64,000 bases of DNA from Pirellulales bacterium. GTDB lineage: Bacteria; Planctomycetota; Planctomycetia; Pirellulales; Thermoguttaceae. This document shows positions 17,352-25,835 of this stretch, one piece after another; the first letter of the stretch is position 1, and the number at the start of each line of letters is the position of its first letter. The translations under genes and the position numbers were made by a program. The notes under the pieces are model-generated. The model saw only the letters and a program-made list of their open reading frames with translations, made no database searches and was not told the DNA's origin. Where the stretch lies: the NCBI GenBank assembly GCA_016935315.1, contig JAFGRD010000172.1, positions 40,734 to 104,733 on the forward strand, written 5' to 3'.

Positions 17352-18542
17352 ATGACCTTTGACTATCGTGTCCGCGATCCGCGGGGCCACACGCTGGCCG
17401 GCACGCTGGAAGCCGCCAGCCTCGAGGATGCCTCGCAACAACTCCGCCGCGACGGATTCCAGATCCTCGATCTCAGCGAATCCGATGCCTCGCTGGCCCT
17501 ACTCGCCAAGCGAGTCTCCCGAAACGAGGTCATCTACCTCACCAGCCAGTTGGCCATCATGGTCGATACGGGAATCACGCTCTCGGCGGCGCTGGCCGGC
17601 ATTCTCGAACAGGAGAGCAACCCCACGTTGCGCACCGTGCTGAACGACCTGAAGACGTCGGTCGAGGCGGGCGAAGACTTCTCGGCGGCCCTGGCTCGGC
17701 ATCCCAGGCTGTTCGACCCAACGTACGTCTCACTGGTCAGGGCCAGCGAGACCACCGGCACCCTGGGCCCCATGCTCGACCGGATCGCCGAGTATCTGCG
17801 CAAGGAGGTCGAGACCCGCGGCAAAGTCCGGGCCGCCATGGCCTATCCGGCGGTGATGATGCTGCTGGCTCTCGGCGTGACCGTCTTCCTGCTGGCGTAC
17901 ATTCTGCCGAAGTTCACGCCGCTGTTCAAATCCAAAGGCATCGATCTGCCCGGCCCCACCCTATTGATGATGACGGCGTCCAGTGCAATCCTCGGCTACT
18001 GGTATCTCTGGCTGGCAGGCCTGCTGGCCCTGTTGGGTGGTTTCCTCTACGGCCGACGGACCCAACTCGGAAGACAAATCCTCGATGGGGCCAAAATCCA
18101 CGCGCCGATTCTGGGCGCCATGTTTCGCAAGGTGATCATCAGCCGAAGCATCCGCACACTGGGGACGATGCTCGCCAGCGACGTGCCAATGCTCGACTCG
18201 ATCAGGATGGCCGGTGAGGTGTCGGGCAACTACTATTACCAGAAGCTCTGGCAACACGTCTACGAAGAAGTCACCACCGGCAAACGAATCTGTGAAGCGC
18301 TGGCCGATGAGCCACTCTTTCCCAAAGTGCTGGTGCAGATGATTTCCTCCGGCGAGGAGACGGGCAAGCTCGACCGGGTACTCGAACGGGTAAGCACCTA
18401 CTACGACCGGGAGGTCGACACGTCGGTGAAGGCCACCACCAGCCTGATCGAGCCCATCATGATCGCCGTGATGGGAGTCGTCGTCGGCACCATCGGCCTG
18501 GCCTTGCTGCTGCCGATCTTCAGCCTCAGCAGGCAACCATAA
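17352..18542 (+). CDS. gspF: Secretion/pilus inner-membrane platform protein (GspF/PilC)
   Basis: A 396-residue polytopic protein with the duplicated GspF domain: first copy SQLAIMVDTGITLSAALAGI to SALARHPRLFDPTYVSLVR, second copy SRSIRTLGTMLASDVPMLDS to MISSGEETGKLD. Three membrane helices are clear (residues about 168-190, 200-235 and 370-392). The N-terminal FDYRVRDPRGHTLAGTLEA is the family signature. The start is ATG at 17352, where this signature begins. Its TAA stop is followed directly by a repeat end (18543). Confidence 0.94.
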   Translation: MTFDYRVRDPRGHTLAGTLEAASLEDASQQLRRDGFQILDLSESDASLALLAKRVSRNEVIYLTSQLAIMVDTGITLSAALAGILEQESNPTLRTVLNDLKTSVEAGEDFSAALARHPRLFDPTYVSLVRASETTGTLGPMLDRIAEYLRKEVETRGKVRAAMAYPAVMMLLALGVTVFLLAYILPKFTPLFKSKGIDLPGPTLLMMTASSAILGYWYLWLAGLLALLGGFLYGRRTQLGRQILDGAKIHAPILGAMFRKVIISRSIRTLGTMLASDVPMLDSIRMAGEVSGNYYYQKLWQHVYEEVTTGKRICEALADEPLFPKVLVQMISSGEETGKLDRVLERVSTYYDREVDTSVKATTSLIEPIMIAVMGVVVGTIGLALLLPIFSLSRQP

Positions 18543-18573
18543 GGACTCGCAGAAGAGGCAAGTCGGGCATTTT
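18543..18573 (+). repeat. Solo terminal repeat (family B) directly after gspF stop
   Basis: GGACTCGCAGAAGAGGCAAG followed by TCGGGCATTTT matches the left end of the 55634-55858 element at most positions and begins at the base after the TAA stop. The rest of the element is not present here. Confidence 0.6.
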
Positions 18574-18656
18574 CAAGGATCGAGGGGCGGCCGCGTGGGC
18601 GCATACCTTCCCCGCGAAGGGAGAATCGCAAAAAAGAAGGAAGCCCGGGCGGGGGT

Positions 18657-18854
18657 TCAGAGGCCCGCCAGCATGCGATTGCGGCGGCCACGGCGCTCGG
18701 CTCGCAGCCTGGCACGCCGTTTGATTTCACTGGGCTTCTCGTAATACTCCCGGCGACGCATCTCTTTCTTGATGCCGCTCCGCTCCACCAACTTGCGGAA
18801 GCGACGCACCGCCTCCTGAATCGACTCGCGTTCCCGCAACGTCAATTTGACCAC
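18657..18854 (-). CDS. rpsU: 30S ribosomal protein bS21
   Basis: A 65-residue basic protein with the S21 pattern: [20 protein letters not shown], then [20 protein letters not shown]. It binds the small subunit near the anti-Shine-Dalgarno region. The start is GTG at 18854 with an AAGGAGG site 5 bases upstream. It is convergent with the gspF gene and appears to be transcribed alone. Confidence 0.95.
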   Translation of the reverse strand: MVKLTLRERESIQEAVRRFRKLVERSGIKKEMRRREYYEKPSEIKRRARLRAERRGRRNRMLAGL

Positions 18855-18920
18855 TCACTCCTCCTTTTGCTCGGTTCACATCGAGACACAAATCAACAAC
18901 GGCTCGAACAGCCCGAAAAC

Positions 18921-18948
18921 TTCACCGAATTGGGTGCAGCCCTATAAT
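18921..18948 (+). promoter_or_regulatory. Candidate promoter for 57-aa protein gene
   Basis: TTCACC, a 16-bp spacer and a perfect TATAAT at 18943-18948, reading toward the small gene at 19236 with a leader of about 280 nt. The -35 is weak. Confidence 0.4.
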
Positions 18949-18975
18949 TTACACTGACTCCCGGACGCTTGTCTA
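18946..18975 (-). promoter_or_regulatory. rpsU: Candidate rpsU promoter
   Basis: On the minus strand TAGACA, an 18-bp spacer, then TAAATT. It is placed about 90 bp before the rpsU start and overlaps the plus-strand candidate promoter, so the two genes may be divergently transcribed from shared sequence. Confidence 0.45.
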
Positions 18976-19235
18976 GTCTTCGTTGGGCTTGAACGCACGA
19001 TTTTTTGGCTCAGCGCCAGGCCTCCCGCGCTACAACCAAGACCAAAGATAACATATTCCAGGGTCCCACTGGGCAGCCTGACCGACCGGAATTGCCCCGT
19101 CTACTTGACCGTAACATCTTCCCTGCCTTGCACTTAGGCCTCGCAAACCTGCCCAACTCGGCTGAAGCTTCGGCCGTCAAGGGACCGATCCCGTAAGAGA
19201 CACTCGTTTCGACCGCTACAGAAGGACCTGGCTCG

Positions 19236-19409
19236 ATGGACGACGGTTGCTCGCAGCTTAATCTGCTGCTGGACCTCGAGACCCGCCACGAAGACCTGCT
19301 CGAGCGGCTGGACGAACTCGACAAACGGGTTGCCCAGGTACTCAGACAGTGCCAACCGGCTCGCAAGGACGTGGGCCAGACCGCCGGCACGGAACCGGCC
19401 TCCGGGTAG
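19236..19409 (+). CDS. 57-residue acidic helical protein, function unknown
   Basis: A short frame with an AAGGA site 9 bases upstream. The product starts MDDGCSQLNLLLDLETRHED and continues with a leucine-zipper-like heptad pattern (LLERLDELDKRVAQVLRQC), followed by a hydrophilic tail ending EPASG. The strongly helical, charged composition and clean ribosome-binding site argue for a real gene; the small size argues for caution. It is convergent with the UbiB-like gene, 34 bp away. I do not recognise the family; a coiled-coil adaptor is possible. Confidence 0.6.
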   Translation: MDDGCSQLNLLLDLETRHEDLLERLDELDKRVAQVLRQCQPARKDVGQTAGTEPASG

Positions 19410-19443
19410 ACCACGGACTTCTTGTCGATCGGGTCCCGATCGA

Positions 19444-21126
19444 CTATTTCCGCCGGTCGAGGTGCCCCGACTTGTTGATGGCTCTCCAGAGCCGCAAGCC
19501 CAGCGCGATGCTGACCACGCCCCCGGCCGCACCCAAGGCGGAGACATCCTGGATCAGCAACATTGGCACATTCAGCAGCGGCGCCACCTTCTGGCTGAGC
19601 ATCAGGGCCGATCCCAGGAACAGGGCGCTGGCCAGCATTCCCAACACCAAGCGGTTGACCGACGGCTCCAGCCCGCGGTGATCGAGGTGGACGTCGAATT
19701 TGCCGGTTTGCACCTGTTCGAGGATATCCACGACCCCCCGCGGGAGCACCGAGATCAGGTGCTCCATTTCTGAGTAGAGCCGTCGTATTTTGCGGAGCCG
19801 GCGGCCGGGTGAAAATCGACGCCAAAGCACCTTCTTCTGGTAGGGCGCCATCACCTCAACCAGGCTGAATTTCGGGCTAACCATCCGCGACGTGCCCTCC
19901 AACGTGACCAGCACCTTGATGAGCATGGCGAGCCGGGCCGGGAGCATGATGTTGTAGCGGCGAATCATCTCGGTCATTTCGTTCAGCGCCCCGCTCAGAT
20001 CGAAGCGGTCCATGGTGAGACTGCCGTAGTGCGCAACGAAATCCGTCACATCGAGGCTCAGCGCGGCCCGATCCAACCCCGGCGGCGCGGCCCCCACTCG
20101 GGTGATCAGCGCGGTGAGGTGCTCGGCGTCACGGTTGCCGACGGCGACGAGCATCTCGCTGATGTCTTCGTGCAATTGCTCGTCGATGCGACCGACCATC
20201 CCGAAATCGAGCAACCCGATCACGTTGCCGTCGATCAGCAGCACGTTGCCCGGGTGGGGATCGGCGTGGTAGAAGCCGTTGGAGAAGATCATCTCCAGGT
20301 AGAGATTGGCGCCGCGGCGTGCGATCTCCTCCAGGTCGAAACCATTGGCCGCCAACTTGTCGCGATCCGAGAGCTTGGTTCCCTCGATCAACTCCATGGT
20401 GAGCACGCGGCTGGTGCACATGGCAGGAAAGGTCCGGGGGATGTGGACCGTCGGATCCCGCTCGAAATCGCGCGTGAACTGCTGCATGTTGCGCTCTTCG
20501 CGGCCGAAATCGAGTTCTCGCTTCAGCGCACGGTGAAACTCGGCCACGATCGCCCCGGGGCGGTAGTTCTGGAACTCGGGAATCCGTTCGGCCAGTTGGG
20601 CCAATCCCGCCAAGATATCCAAATCGACGGCCACCTTGCGCTGGATGTCGGCATGCTGCACTTTGACGACCACGTCCTCGCCCGACACCAGACGGGCACG
20701 GTGGACCTGGCCGATCGACGCGGAAGCCAAGGCCTGCTGGTCGAATTCGGCAAAAAGCTCTTCCAGCGGACGTCCCAATTCGTGCTCGATGGTGCTGCGG
20801 ACCGTCTCCGCCTTGTCGGCCGTGACATTCGTTTGCAGATGCTGCAACTCTTCGGCCAACTCCACGCCGACCAGATCGGGACGCGTGCTAAGGACCTGGC
20901 CCAGCTTGATAAACGTGGGCCCCAACTCGGCCAGCGCCAGCCGAATCCGTTCCTTCCAGCAACGCCGAGCGATGGCCGTGCCGCCCGGAGCCTTCAGCAG
21001 GTCCTTGGCAAAATCGGGGCCCAGCCGGCCAATCCAAGCAGCCAATTCGTATTTGCTCAGAACGGAGAGGATCTCTCTCCAGCGATTCACATGGCGATAG
21101 ATTTGGGGAATGGACGTGATCTTCAT
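19444..21126 (-). CDS. ABC1/UbiB/AarF family atypical kinase
   Basis: A 560-residue protein of the UbiB family, which supports quinone biosynthesis or lipid homeostasis. The family-defining KxGQ motif is LGPTFIKLGQVLSTRPDLVG, the Ala-rich loop is ALASASIGQVHRARL, and VVVKVQHADI holds the ion-pair lysine. The catalytic stretch is NGFYHADPHPGNVLL, and LLDFGMVGRID the metal-binding Asp. Two C-terminal hydrophobic helices (LVLGMLASALFLGSALML and LGAAGGVVSIALGLRLW) anchor it in the membrane. No ubi/men genes are adjacent, so the substrate is unassigned. Confidence 0.92.
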   Translation of the reverse strand: MKITSIPQIYRHVNRWREILSVLSKYELAAWIGRLGPDFAKDLLKAPGGTAIARRCWKERIRLALAELGPTFIKLGQVLSTRPDLVGVELAEELQHLQTNVTADKAETVRSTIEHELGRPLEELFAEFDQQALASASIGQVHRARLVSGEDVVVKVQHADIQRKVAVDLDILAGLAQLAERIPEFQNYRPGAIVAEFHRALKRELDFGREERNMQQFTRDFERDPTVHIPRTFPAMCTSRVLTMELIEGTKLSDRDKLAANGFDLEEIARRGANLYLEMIFSNGFYHADPHPGNVLLIDGNVIGLLDFGMVGRIDEQLHEDISEMLVAVGNRDAEHLTALITRVGAAPPGLDRAALSLDVTDFVAHYGSLTMDRFDLSGALNEMTEMIRRYNIMLPARLAMLIKVLVTLEGTSRMVSPKFSLVEVMAPYQKKVLWRRFSPGRRLRKIRRLYSEMEHLISVLPRGVVDILEQVQTGKFDVHLDHRGLEPSVNRLVLGMLASALFLGSALMLSQKVAPLLNVPMLLIQDVSALGAAGGVVSIALGLRLWRAINKSGHLDRRK

Positions 21127-21348
21127 GGCCGGGCCGTCTGGGGAGGGCGTGCCGGATCCCTATTCACTCTAGCGTCCACCGCGCAGCCGGGCCAGCCGGG
21201 CAAGCGTCGAAACCAGTGGCCCGGCCCGGCCTGCGGGCTGGTTCGATCGGGCGTAGCAGTGCGTAAGGTACAATGGTGAAATGTGTTACGTCTTGCGTGC
21301 TTCCTCCGCAATACGCTGCGGCCGCCGGGGCAATCCGGCGCACAGACC

Positions 21349-21402
21349 GGGCACCGGGCAGAGCCACAAGCAGGGCACCGGGCAGAGCCGCAGGCAGGGC
21401 AG
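21349..21402. repeat. 24-bp tandem repeat, two units plus a partial
   Basis: Two 24-bp units (21349-21372 and 21373-21396) beginning GGGCACCGGGCAGAGCC differ at two positions and are followed by six bases of a third. They lie just downstream of the HDOD gene, in the gap before the UbiB-like gene. No other feature was seen in 21127-21348. Confidence 0.8.
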
Positions 21403-21415
21403 TCGTGGAGAGACA

Positions 21416-22342
21416 CTATCGATGGTCCGGTTCCCATCCCCAACTGGCCAGGGCGCCGGCTTGCGTGAGCGTTTCGTCCAGTTGCTGTTTCAAGTGAGGG
21501 ATGTGTTCGGGGTGGAAGTCGAGCCGCTCGACGACCTCGTCCGGCGGCTCGGCCACGTTGCGGACCCCCAGCGAGCTGAGTCCCTGCAACGTGCAGAGGA
21601 AATTGGCCATGGCCACGACCCAAACCGTGTCGCGGTGGGAACCTTCGTACTGCTGCGGGACGTGATGGTAGCGGATGGCCGCGACAATCTCGTCGGGGAA
21701 ACACCAACACCGCCCCATGTACGAACCCAGTTCGGCATGGTCGAAGCCCAAGGTCTTCACCTCCACCTCGCAGGTCGGCGTCTCAGGCGTCAATCGGTTG
21801 AGCACCTCGCAGAAGGGGCGACGAAGGTACTGATCGATGAGGATCAGGCCGAGATCGTGCAGCAGCCCGGCCAGATAGGCCTCGCCCGGGCCGACGCGGC
21901 CACCGTTGCGGGCGATGACCCGGGCCACGGATCCCACGCCGATACAGTGATCCCAAAGGCCCTTGCGGCTGTAGTCGCCGTAGGAGCCTCCGGAGCCGAA
22001 AAGACTCGATATCGAGGCGGTCAAGGCGAGATTGCGGACCTCGCTGAATCCCAATAACGTGATCGCCGTCTTCAGGTCGGCGATGCTCCGTCGCAGCGAG
22101 TAAAACGACGAATTCACGATCCGCAGGATGCGCGCGGCGATGGCCGGATCGCGCTGGACGGCCTTCAGCAGATCTGCGGCTTCGCTGTGCGGATCGTTGG
22201 TGACTTGAAGAATCTGCATGGCGGCCGTCGGCAGCGAGAAGACGGAGCCGACGTTCTGGAAGAACCGCTCGATCAGCTTCTGCGACTCAAGGTCTCGCCC
22301 CGGACGGGGGCGTTTCAGCTTGCGTTGGGCGACCGTGGGCAT
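21416..22342 (-). CDS. HDOD-domain signalling protein
   Basis: A 308-residue HDOD protein: FSLPTAAMQILQVTNDPHSE, VQRDPAIAARILRIVNSSFY, then ITLLGFSEVRNLALT and LWDHCIGVGSVARVIA, LAGLLHDLGLILIDQY. HDOD domains are HD-fold modules, often lacking nuclease or phosphodiesterase activity, that act in bacterial signalling. The HD pair is retained in LLHDLG. No GGDEF or EAL partner domain is fused. It diverges from the YdcF-like gene. Confidence 0.9.
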   Translation of the reverse strand: MPTVAQRKLKRPRPGRDLESQKLIERFFQNVGSVFSLPTAAMQILQVTNDPHSEAADLLKAVQRDPAIAARILRIVNSSFYSLRRSIADLKTAITLLGFSEVRNLALTASISSLFGSGGSYGDYSRKGLWDHCIGVGSVARVIARNGGRVGPGEAYLAGLLHDLGLILIDQYLRRPFCEVLNRLTPETPTCEVEVKTLGFDHAELGSYMGRCWCFPDEIVAAIRYHHVPQQYEGSHRDTVWVVAMANFLCTLQGLSSLGVRNVAEPPDEVVERLDFHPEHIPHLKQQLDETLTQAGALASWGWEPDHR

Positions 22343-22388
22343 TTCCGATCCTCGTCTATCCTCGCCAGATCGCGTCGTCCCCCGCTCC

Positions 22389-22417
22389 TTGACACCGAAA
22401 GCACCGCCTGCTACCTG
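22389..22417 (+). promoter_or_regulatory. Candidate promoter for YdcF-like gene
   Basis: A perfect TTGACA at 22389-22394, then 17 bp, then the weak -10 TACCTG. The leader would be about 40 nt. Confidence 0.35.
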
Positions 22418-22464
22418 AAAGTATTCTAGGTTACGCTGGGACCTGTTTTCGCGAGAACCGTCTG

Positions 22465-23235
22465 ATGTACCGCTTCATCGTTTTCTGGCTTCAACCGTTC
22501 CCGCTGCTGGGGCTGCTGTTGGTGTTGGGTTTGGTCAACCTTTGGCGCAAGCGAGAGCTGTCGCGACGCCGTCTACTGCTGGTGACGATTCCGCTGGTGG
22601 GATTGGTGGTGCTGTTTATGCCGGCCAGTGGATACCTGGCCCAAGGGACGCTGGAGTGGCTCTACCCGCCGCAAGACGCCCCTGCCGAGGGCTTCCAGGC
22701 GATCGTCGTCCTGGCCGGTTACGTGCGGCCGCCGGACGACGTGTTGCCCCAAGCCGAGCTGGGGCACAGCACGCTCGACCGTTGTCTCCACGCAGCGCGA
22801 GTGTATGCCCGGAGCGGACCGTGCCCAATTGTGGTGACCGGTGGGAAGGTCGATCCCCATACGCCGGGGCCGCCGGCAGCCCACACCATGCGCGATTTCC
22901 TCCTCACGCAGGGGGTGGCACCGTCGGATTTGCTGGTCGAGGACCGTTCGCGGACCACCTACGAGAACGCAACCGAGACGAAGAAGCTCCTGGCCGAACG
23001 GGGAATCGACCGCATTGTGTTGGTGACCACCGCCACGCACATGTTTCGGGCGGATCGCTGTTTCCGCGTCCAGGGTTTTGAGGTCACGCCGTCGGGTTGC
23101 ACCTACGAATCCACACACTTCGACTGGTCGGTGTTCAGCTTCCTGCCGCATCCCAGCGCCGCCGATAAAGTGCAACAGGCAGTGCATGAATGGCTGGGAA
23201 TCCTCTGGTATTGGCTGCACGGCCGGGTTTCTTGA
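22465..23235 (+). CDS. YdcF/ElyC-like DUF218 membrane protein
   Basis: A 256-residue protein with two N-terminal membrane helices (PFPLLGLLLVLGLVNLW and LLLVTIPLVGLVVLFMPASG). The DUF218 domain follows: QAIVVLAGYV, RCLHAARVYARSGPCPIVVT with GGK, LLVEDRSRTTYENATETKKL, and IVLVTTATHMFRADRCFR. ElyC of this family affects envelope (peptidoglycan precursor) metabolism in E. coli; the biochemical role here is not known. The TGA stop is the first TGA of a 100-bp palindromic repeat. Confidence 0.87.
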   Translation: MYRFIVFWLQPFPLLGLLLVLGLVNLWRKRELSRRRLLLVTIPLVGLVVLFMPASGYLAQGTLEWLYPPQDAPAEGFQAIVVLAGYVRPPDDVLPQAELGHSTLDRCLHAARVYARSGPCPIVVTGGKVDPHTPGPPAAHTMRDFLLTQGVAPSDLLVEDRSRTTYENATETKKLLAERGIDRIVLVTTATHMFRADRCFRVQGFEVTPSGCTYESTHFDWSVFSFLPHPSAADKVQQAVHEWLGILWYWLHGRVS

Positions 23236-23331
23236 CGCCTGCACAGTCAATGCGAGAGGACGACCAACGGGAGCCCGATTTTTCCGGCCTCCTGTCGGTC
23301 GGCCTGGATCATTCACAATACAGACATCAAT
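23232..23331 (+). repeat. ~101-bp palindromic repeat (family A)
   Basis: Full-length copy beginning TTGACGCCTGCACAGTCAAT and ending CAGACATCAAT. Its first TGA is the stop codon of the YdcF-like gene. The inner hairpin is ACCAACGGGAG with CTCCTGTCGGT. A family-B repeat end follows at once (23333). Confidence 0.9.
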
Positions 23332-23332
23332 A

Positions 23333-23380
23333 GAGACTCGCAAAAGAACAAGTTCGGCATTCGTCTGCGTGGAAAGGCGG
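23333..23380 (+). repeat. Family B repeat end abutting family A copy
   Basis: Forty-eight bases from GAGACTCGCAAAAGAACAAG to GGAAAGGCGG match 55634-55681, the left end of the MITE-like element. The rest of the element is missing; the gltA gene ends 10 bp later. Confidence 0.8.
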
Positions 23381-23390
23381 CCTGCAACCA

Positions 23391-24683
23391 TCAACCCTGA
23401 CGATCCGCCATCCGGACGTAGCGGGTCTCCGCCCGTCCCGTGTAGATCTGTCGGGGCCGGAGGATTCTGCGCTGCGGATCCTCGTGCAGTTCCTTCCATT
23501 GGGCGATCCAGCCGGGCAGACGGCCGATGGCGAAGCACACGGTGAACATGTTGGTGGGAATCCGCATGGCCCGCAGCAGGACCCCGCTGTAGAAATCGAC
23601 GTTGGGATAGAGTTTTCGTTCGATGAAATAGGGGTCCTTCAGCGCCAACTCCTCCAGCCGCCGCGCGATGTCCAACAACGGATCGGAATACTCCAGCGTC
23701 GTCAGCACCCGGTCGCAAGCCTCCTTGAGGATTTTGGCGCGGGGATCGTAGTTCTTGTAGACCCGGTGGCCGAAGCCGAATAAGCGGAAGGGGTGGTTCT
23801 TGTCCTGCGCGGCCTGGACGCAGTCGGCCGCCGACATCCCCCCACCGTGGATCCGCTCGAGCATCTGGACGACCTCGACGTTGGCCCCACCGTGCAGCGG
23901 TCCCCAAAGGGCGCTCACGCCGGCCGCGCAGGAGGCGAACAGGTTGGCGCCGGCCGAGCCGACCGCCCGGACCGTCGTCGTGCTGCAGTTCTGCTCATGA
24001 TCGGCATGGAGGATGAAGACGAGATTCAGCGCGTCCTCGACCTCGGGGCTGACGAGGTACTGCCGATGTGGAATCGAGAACATCATGTGCAGATAGTTGG
24101 CGCAATACCGCATGCCCGGATCGGGATAGATGAAAGGCAGCCCCTGCGACCGCCGGTACGAGAAGGCGGCAATCGTGCGGACCTTGCTGATCAGCCGGGC
24201 GGCCGCTCCCGCCAGCGATTCGGGATCTTGCCGGGCGAGCAACTGCTGGTGAAAGCAGGCCAGGTTGCTCAGTGTCGCCGAGAGGATCGCCATGGGCGGC
24301 GCGTCGACGGGGATGTGCTGGTACTGATGCCGCAGCCCCTCGTGCAGCAGCTCGTTGTCGGTCAGCAGCGCGCTAAACTCCGCCAGTTCCGATTTGTTCG
24401 GCAGGCGGCCGAAGATCAGCAGCCAGGCGACCTCGACGAAATTCGGCTTGTCGGTGAAGTCCTCGATGGGAATACCCCGGTAGCGGAGGATTCCCTTCTC
24501 GCCGTCGATGAAGGTGATCTCGCTCTTGCAGATGCCCGTATTGCCCAACGACGGATCGTAGGTAATCAGCCCGGTCTGCTGGCGGAGTCGGCTGATGTCT
24601 ACGGCCACTTCACCCTCCGTGCCTTCGAGAATCGGCAGTTCCACTTTCTTGTCGCCGACGACAAGGACGGCGTTTTTCGACAT
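23391..24683 (-). CDS. gltA: Citrate synthase
   Basis: A 430-residue hexameric-type citrate synthase, first step of the TCA cycle (oxaloacetate plus acetyl-CoA). Catalytic residues are visible: HADHEQNCSTTTVRAVGSAG (active His), FGHRVYKNYDPRAKIL (His and Arg), and FYSGVLLRAM followed by FTVCFAIGRLPGWIAQWKE (active Asp within VDFYSG, substrate Arg region). The N-terminal beta domain (ILEGTEGEVAVDISRLRQQT) is standard. The ATG at 24683 is chosen because the homologous region starts there. Transcribed alone. Confidence 0.96.
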   Translation of the reverse strand: MSKNAVLVVGDKKVELPILEGTEGEVAVDISRLRQQTGLITYDPSLGNTGICKSEITFIDGEKGILRYRGIPIEDFTDKPNFVEVAWLLIFGRLPNKSELAEFSALLTDNELLHEGLRHQYQHIPVDAPPMAILSATLSNLACFHQQLLARQDPESLAGAAARLISKVRTIAAFSYRRSQGLPFIYPDPGMRYCANYLHMMFSIPHRQYLVSPEVEDALNLVFILHADHEQNCSTTTVRAVGSAGANLFASCAAGVSALWGPLHGGANVEVVQMLERIHGGGMSAADCVQAAQDKNHPFRLFGFGHRVYKNYDPRAKILKEACDRVLTTLEYSDPLLDIARRLEELALKDPYFIERKLYPNVDFYSGVLLRAMRIPTNMFTVCFAIGRLPGWIAQWKELHEDPQRRILRPRQIYTGRAETRYVRMADRQG

Positions 24684-24966
24684 GGTAGATCTCCGTGCGT
24701 GCTCTGCTTCGGTCGCCCGCGCCACAGGGTTCCGTCTGCGGGGGTTCACGTAACAATGATATCTCGTGCAAAGGCAGCCGTCATCCCCCGATCGCGAATC
24801 CCGGTCTTACCGCTGGAGTGCGACACGATGTGTCAGAAGGGTATTTTCCATGCCGCCCGGCCGTTGAGACCTCGGCCACGTGATCGACGCCGGCGACGAC
24901 CGCGAGCACCGCAGGCCCCGGGCAGGACACCGCCGTGACCGGCCGAGCGACTGCCGCGCAGAGGGC
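24684..24966. other. Intergenic between gltA and arginine decarboxylase
   Basis: No reading frame or stable hairpin was recognised. A weak minus-strand TATCAT (about 24757) may belong to a gltA promoter but lacks a convincing -35. Confidence 0.4.
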
Positions 24967-24995
24967 TTGCCTGCTGTCTCTCTGCCGCTTATAAG
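24967..24995 (+). promoter_or_regulatory. Candidate promoter for arginine decarboxylase gene
   Basis: TTGCCT at 24967-24972, a 17-bp spacer, TATAAG at 24990-24995. The leader would be about 70 nt to the ATG at 25073. Confidence 0.5.
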
Positions 24996-25072
24996 TAGTA
25001 GGATTCGTGGTGTTTCTTCACACAGATTCGCACGTCTCCCCTGCGTCTGGCATTTCCACTGCCGAGGAAAAG

Positions 25073-25630
25073 ATGACTTCTACACCATTGATTCCGAGCG
25101 AGGCCTTCTTCACCAAAGGCGTGGGCAAGCACCGCAACCGGCTGCAGAGCTTCGAGCTGGCTCTGCGGGCGGCCGGCATCCAGGCCTGCAACCTGGTGAA
25201 GGTCTCCAGCATCCTTCCCCCGCGCTGCAAGCTGATCTCGAAGAACCAGGGGCTCGACAAGCTCCGGCCCGGCGAAATCACCTACTGCGTTCTTGCGGAG
25301 GCCGGCACCAACGAACCCTCGCGACTGGTCGGGGCCGGGATTGGGCTCGCCGTTCCCGCCAAGGGGGACCGGTACGGATATATTGCCGAGCACCACGGAT
25401 ACGGGATGGCCGAGCCCAAGCTGGCGGACTTCGTCGAGGACATGGCCGCCACGATGCTGGCCACCACCCTCGGCATCGAATTCGACCCGGAAACCGCCTA
25501 CGACGAGCGGAAGGAGATTTACCACATGTCCGGCAAGATCGTTCGTACGCGGGCGTGCGTTCAGACGGCCGAAGGCCATAAGAACGGTCTCTGGACCACC
25601 GTGATCGCCGCCGCCGTCTTCCTGCCTTGA
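25073..25630 (+). CDS. Pyruvoyl-dependent arginine decarboxylase
   Basis: A 185-residue proenzyme of the PvlArgDC family, which makes agmatine from arginine. The self-cleavage region is NLVKVSSILPPRCKLI, where backbone cleavage before a Ser yields the pyruvoyl group on the beta chain. Other family segments are FFTKGVGKHRNRLQSFELAL, GEITYCVLAEAGTNEPSRLV with GAGIGLA, and GYIAEHHGYGMAE. The ATG at 25073 follows GAGGAAAAG. No polyamine gene is adjacent. It could feed polyamine synthesis or acid resistance. Confidence 0.93.
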   Translation: MTSTPLIPSEAFFTKGVGKHRNRLQSFELALRAAGIQACNLVKVSSILPPRCKLISKNQGLDKLRPGEITYCVLAEAGTNEPSRLVGAGIGLAVPAKGDRYGYIAEHHGYGMAEPKLADFVEDMAATMLATTLGIEFDPETAYDERKEIYHMSGKIVRTRACVQTAEGHKNGLWTTVIAAAVFLP

Positions 25631-25835
25631 GCTTTCCGGCCTCCTGCTCCTCGATCCGTCACAATCGTTACCGGCCCTCCCATCGGACGCCCCCCGGCGT
25701 CTTACCTGCCGATTGTATGCACCGCAGCGGTCCCGCACGTGGCGTCTGTCGGGCAAGCGGGAACGGCCCGGCGTCTGCAGCTCATTGGCAAATGTCGACG
25801 AGGTCGATACTTAGGTCAGATACGAAGGGCTGTTG

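Noticed and set aside
18629..18669. Rho-independent terminator for rpsU
   Set aside because: GGCGGG/CCCGCC could pair across the stop, but the A/T run is about 12 bp from the stem, too far for a typical terminator.
21349..21402. CRISPR array
   Set aside because: The units are contiguous with no spacers.
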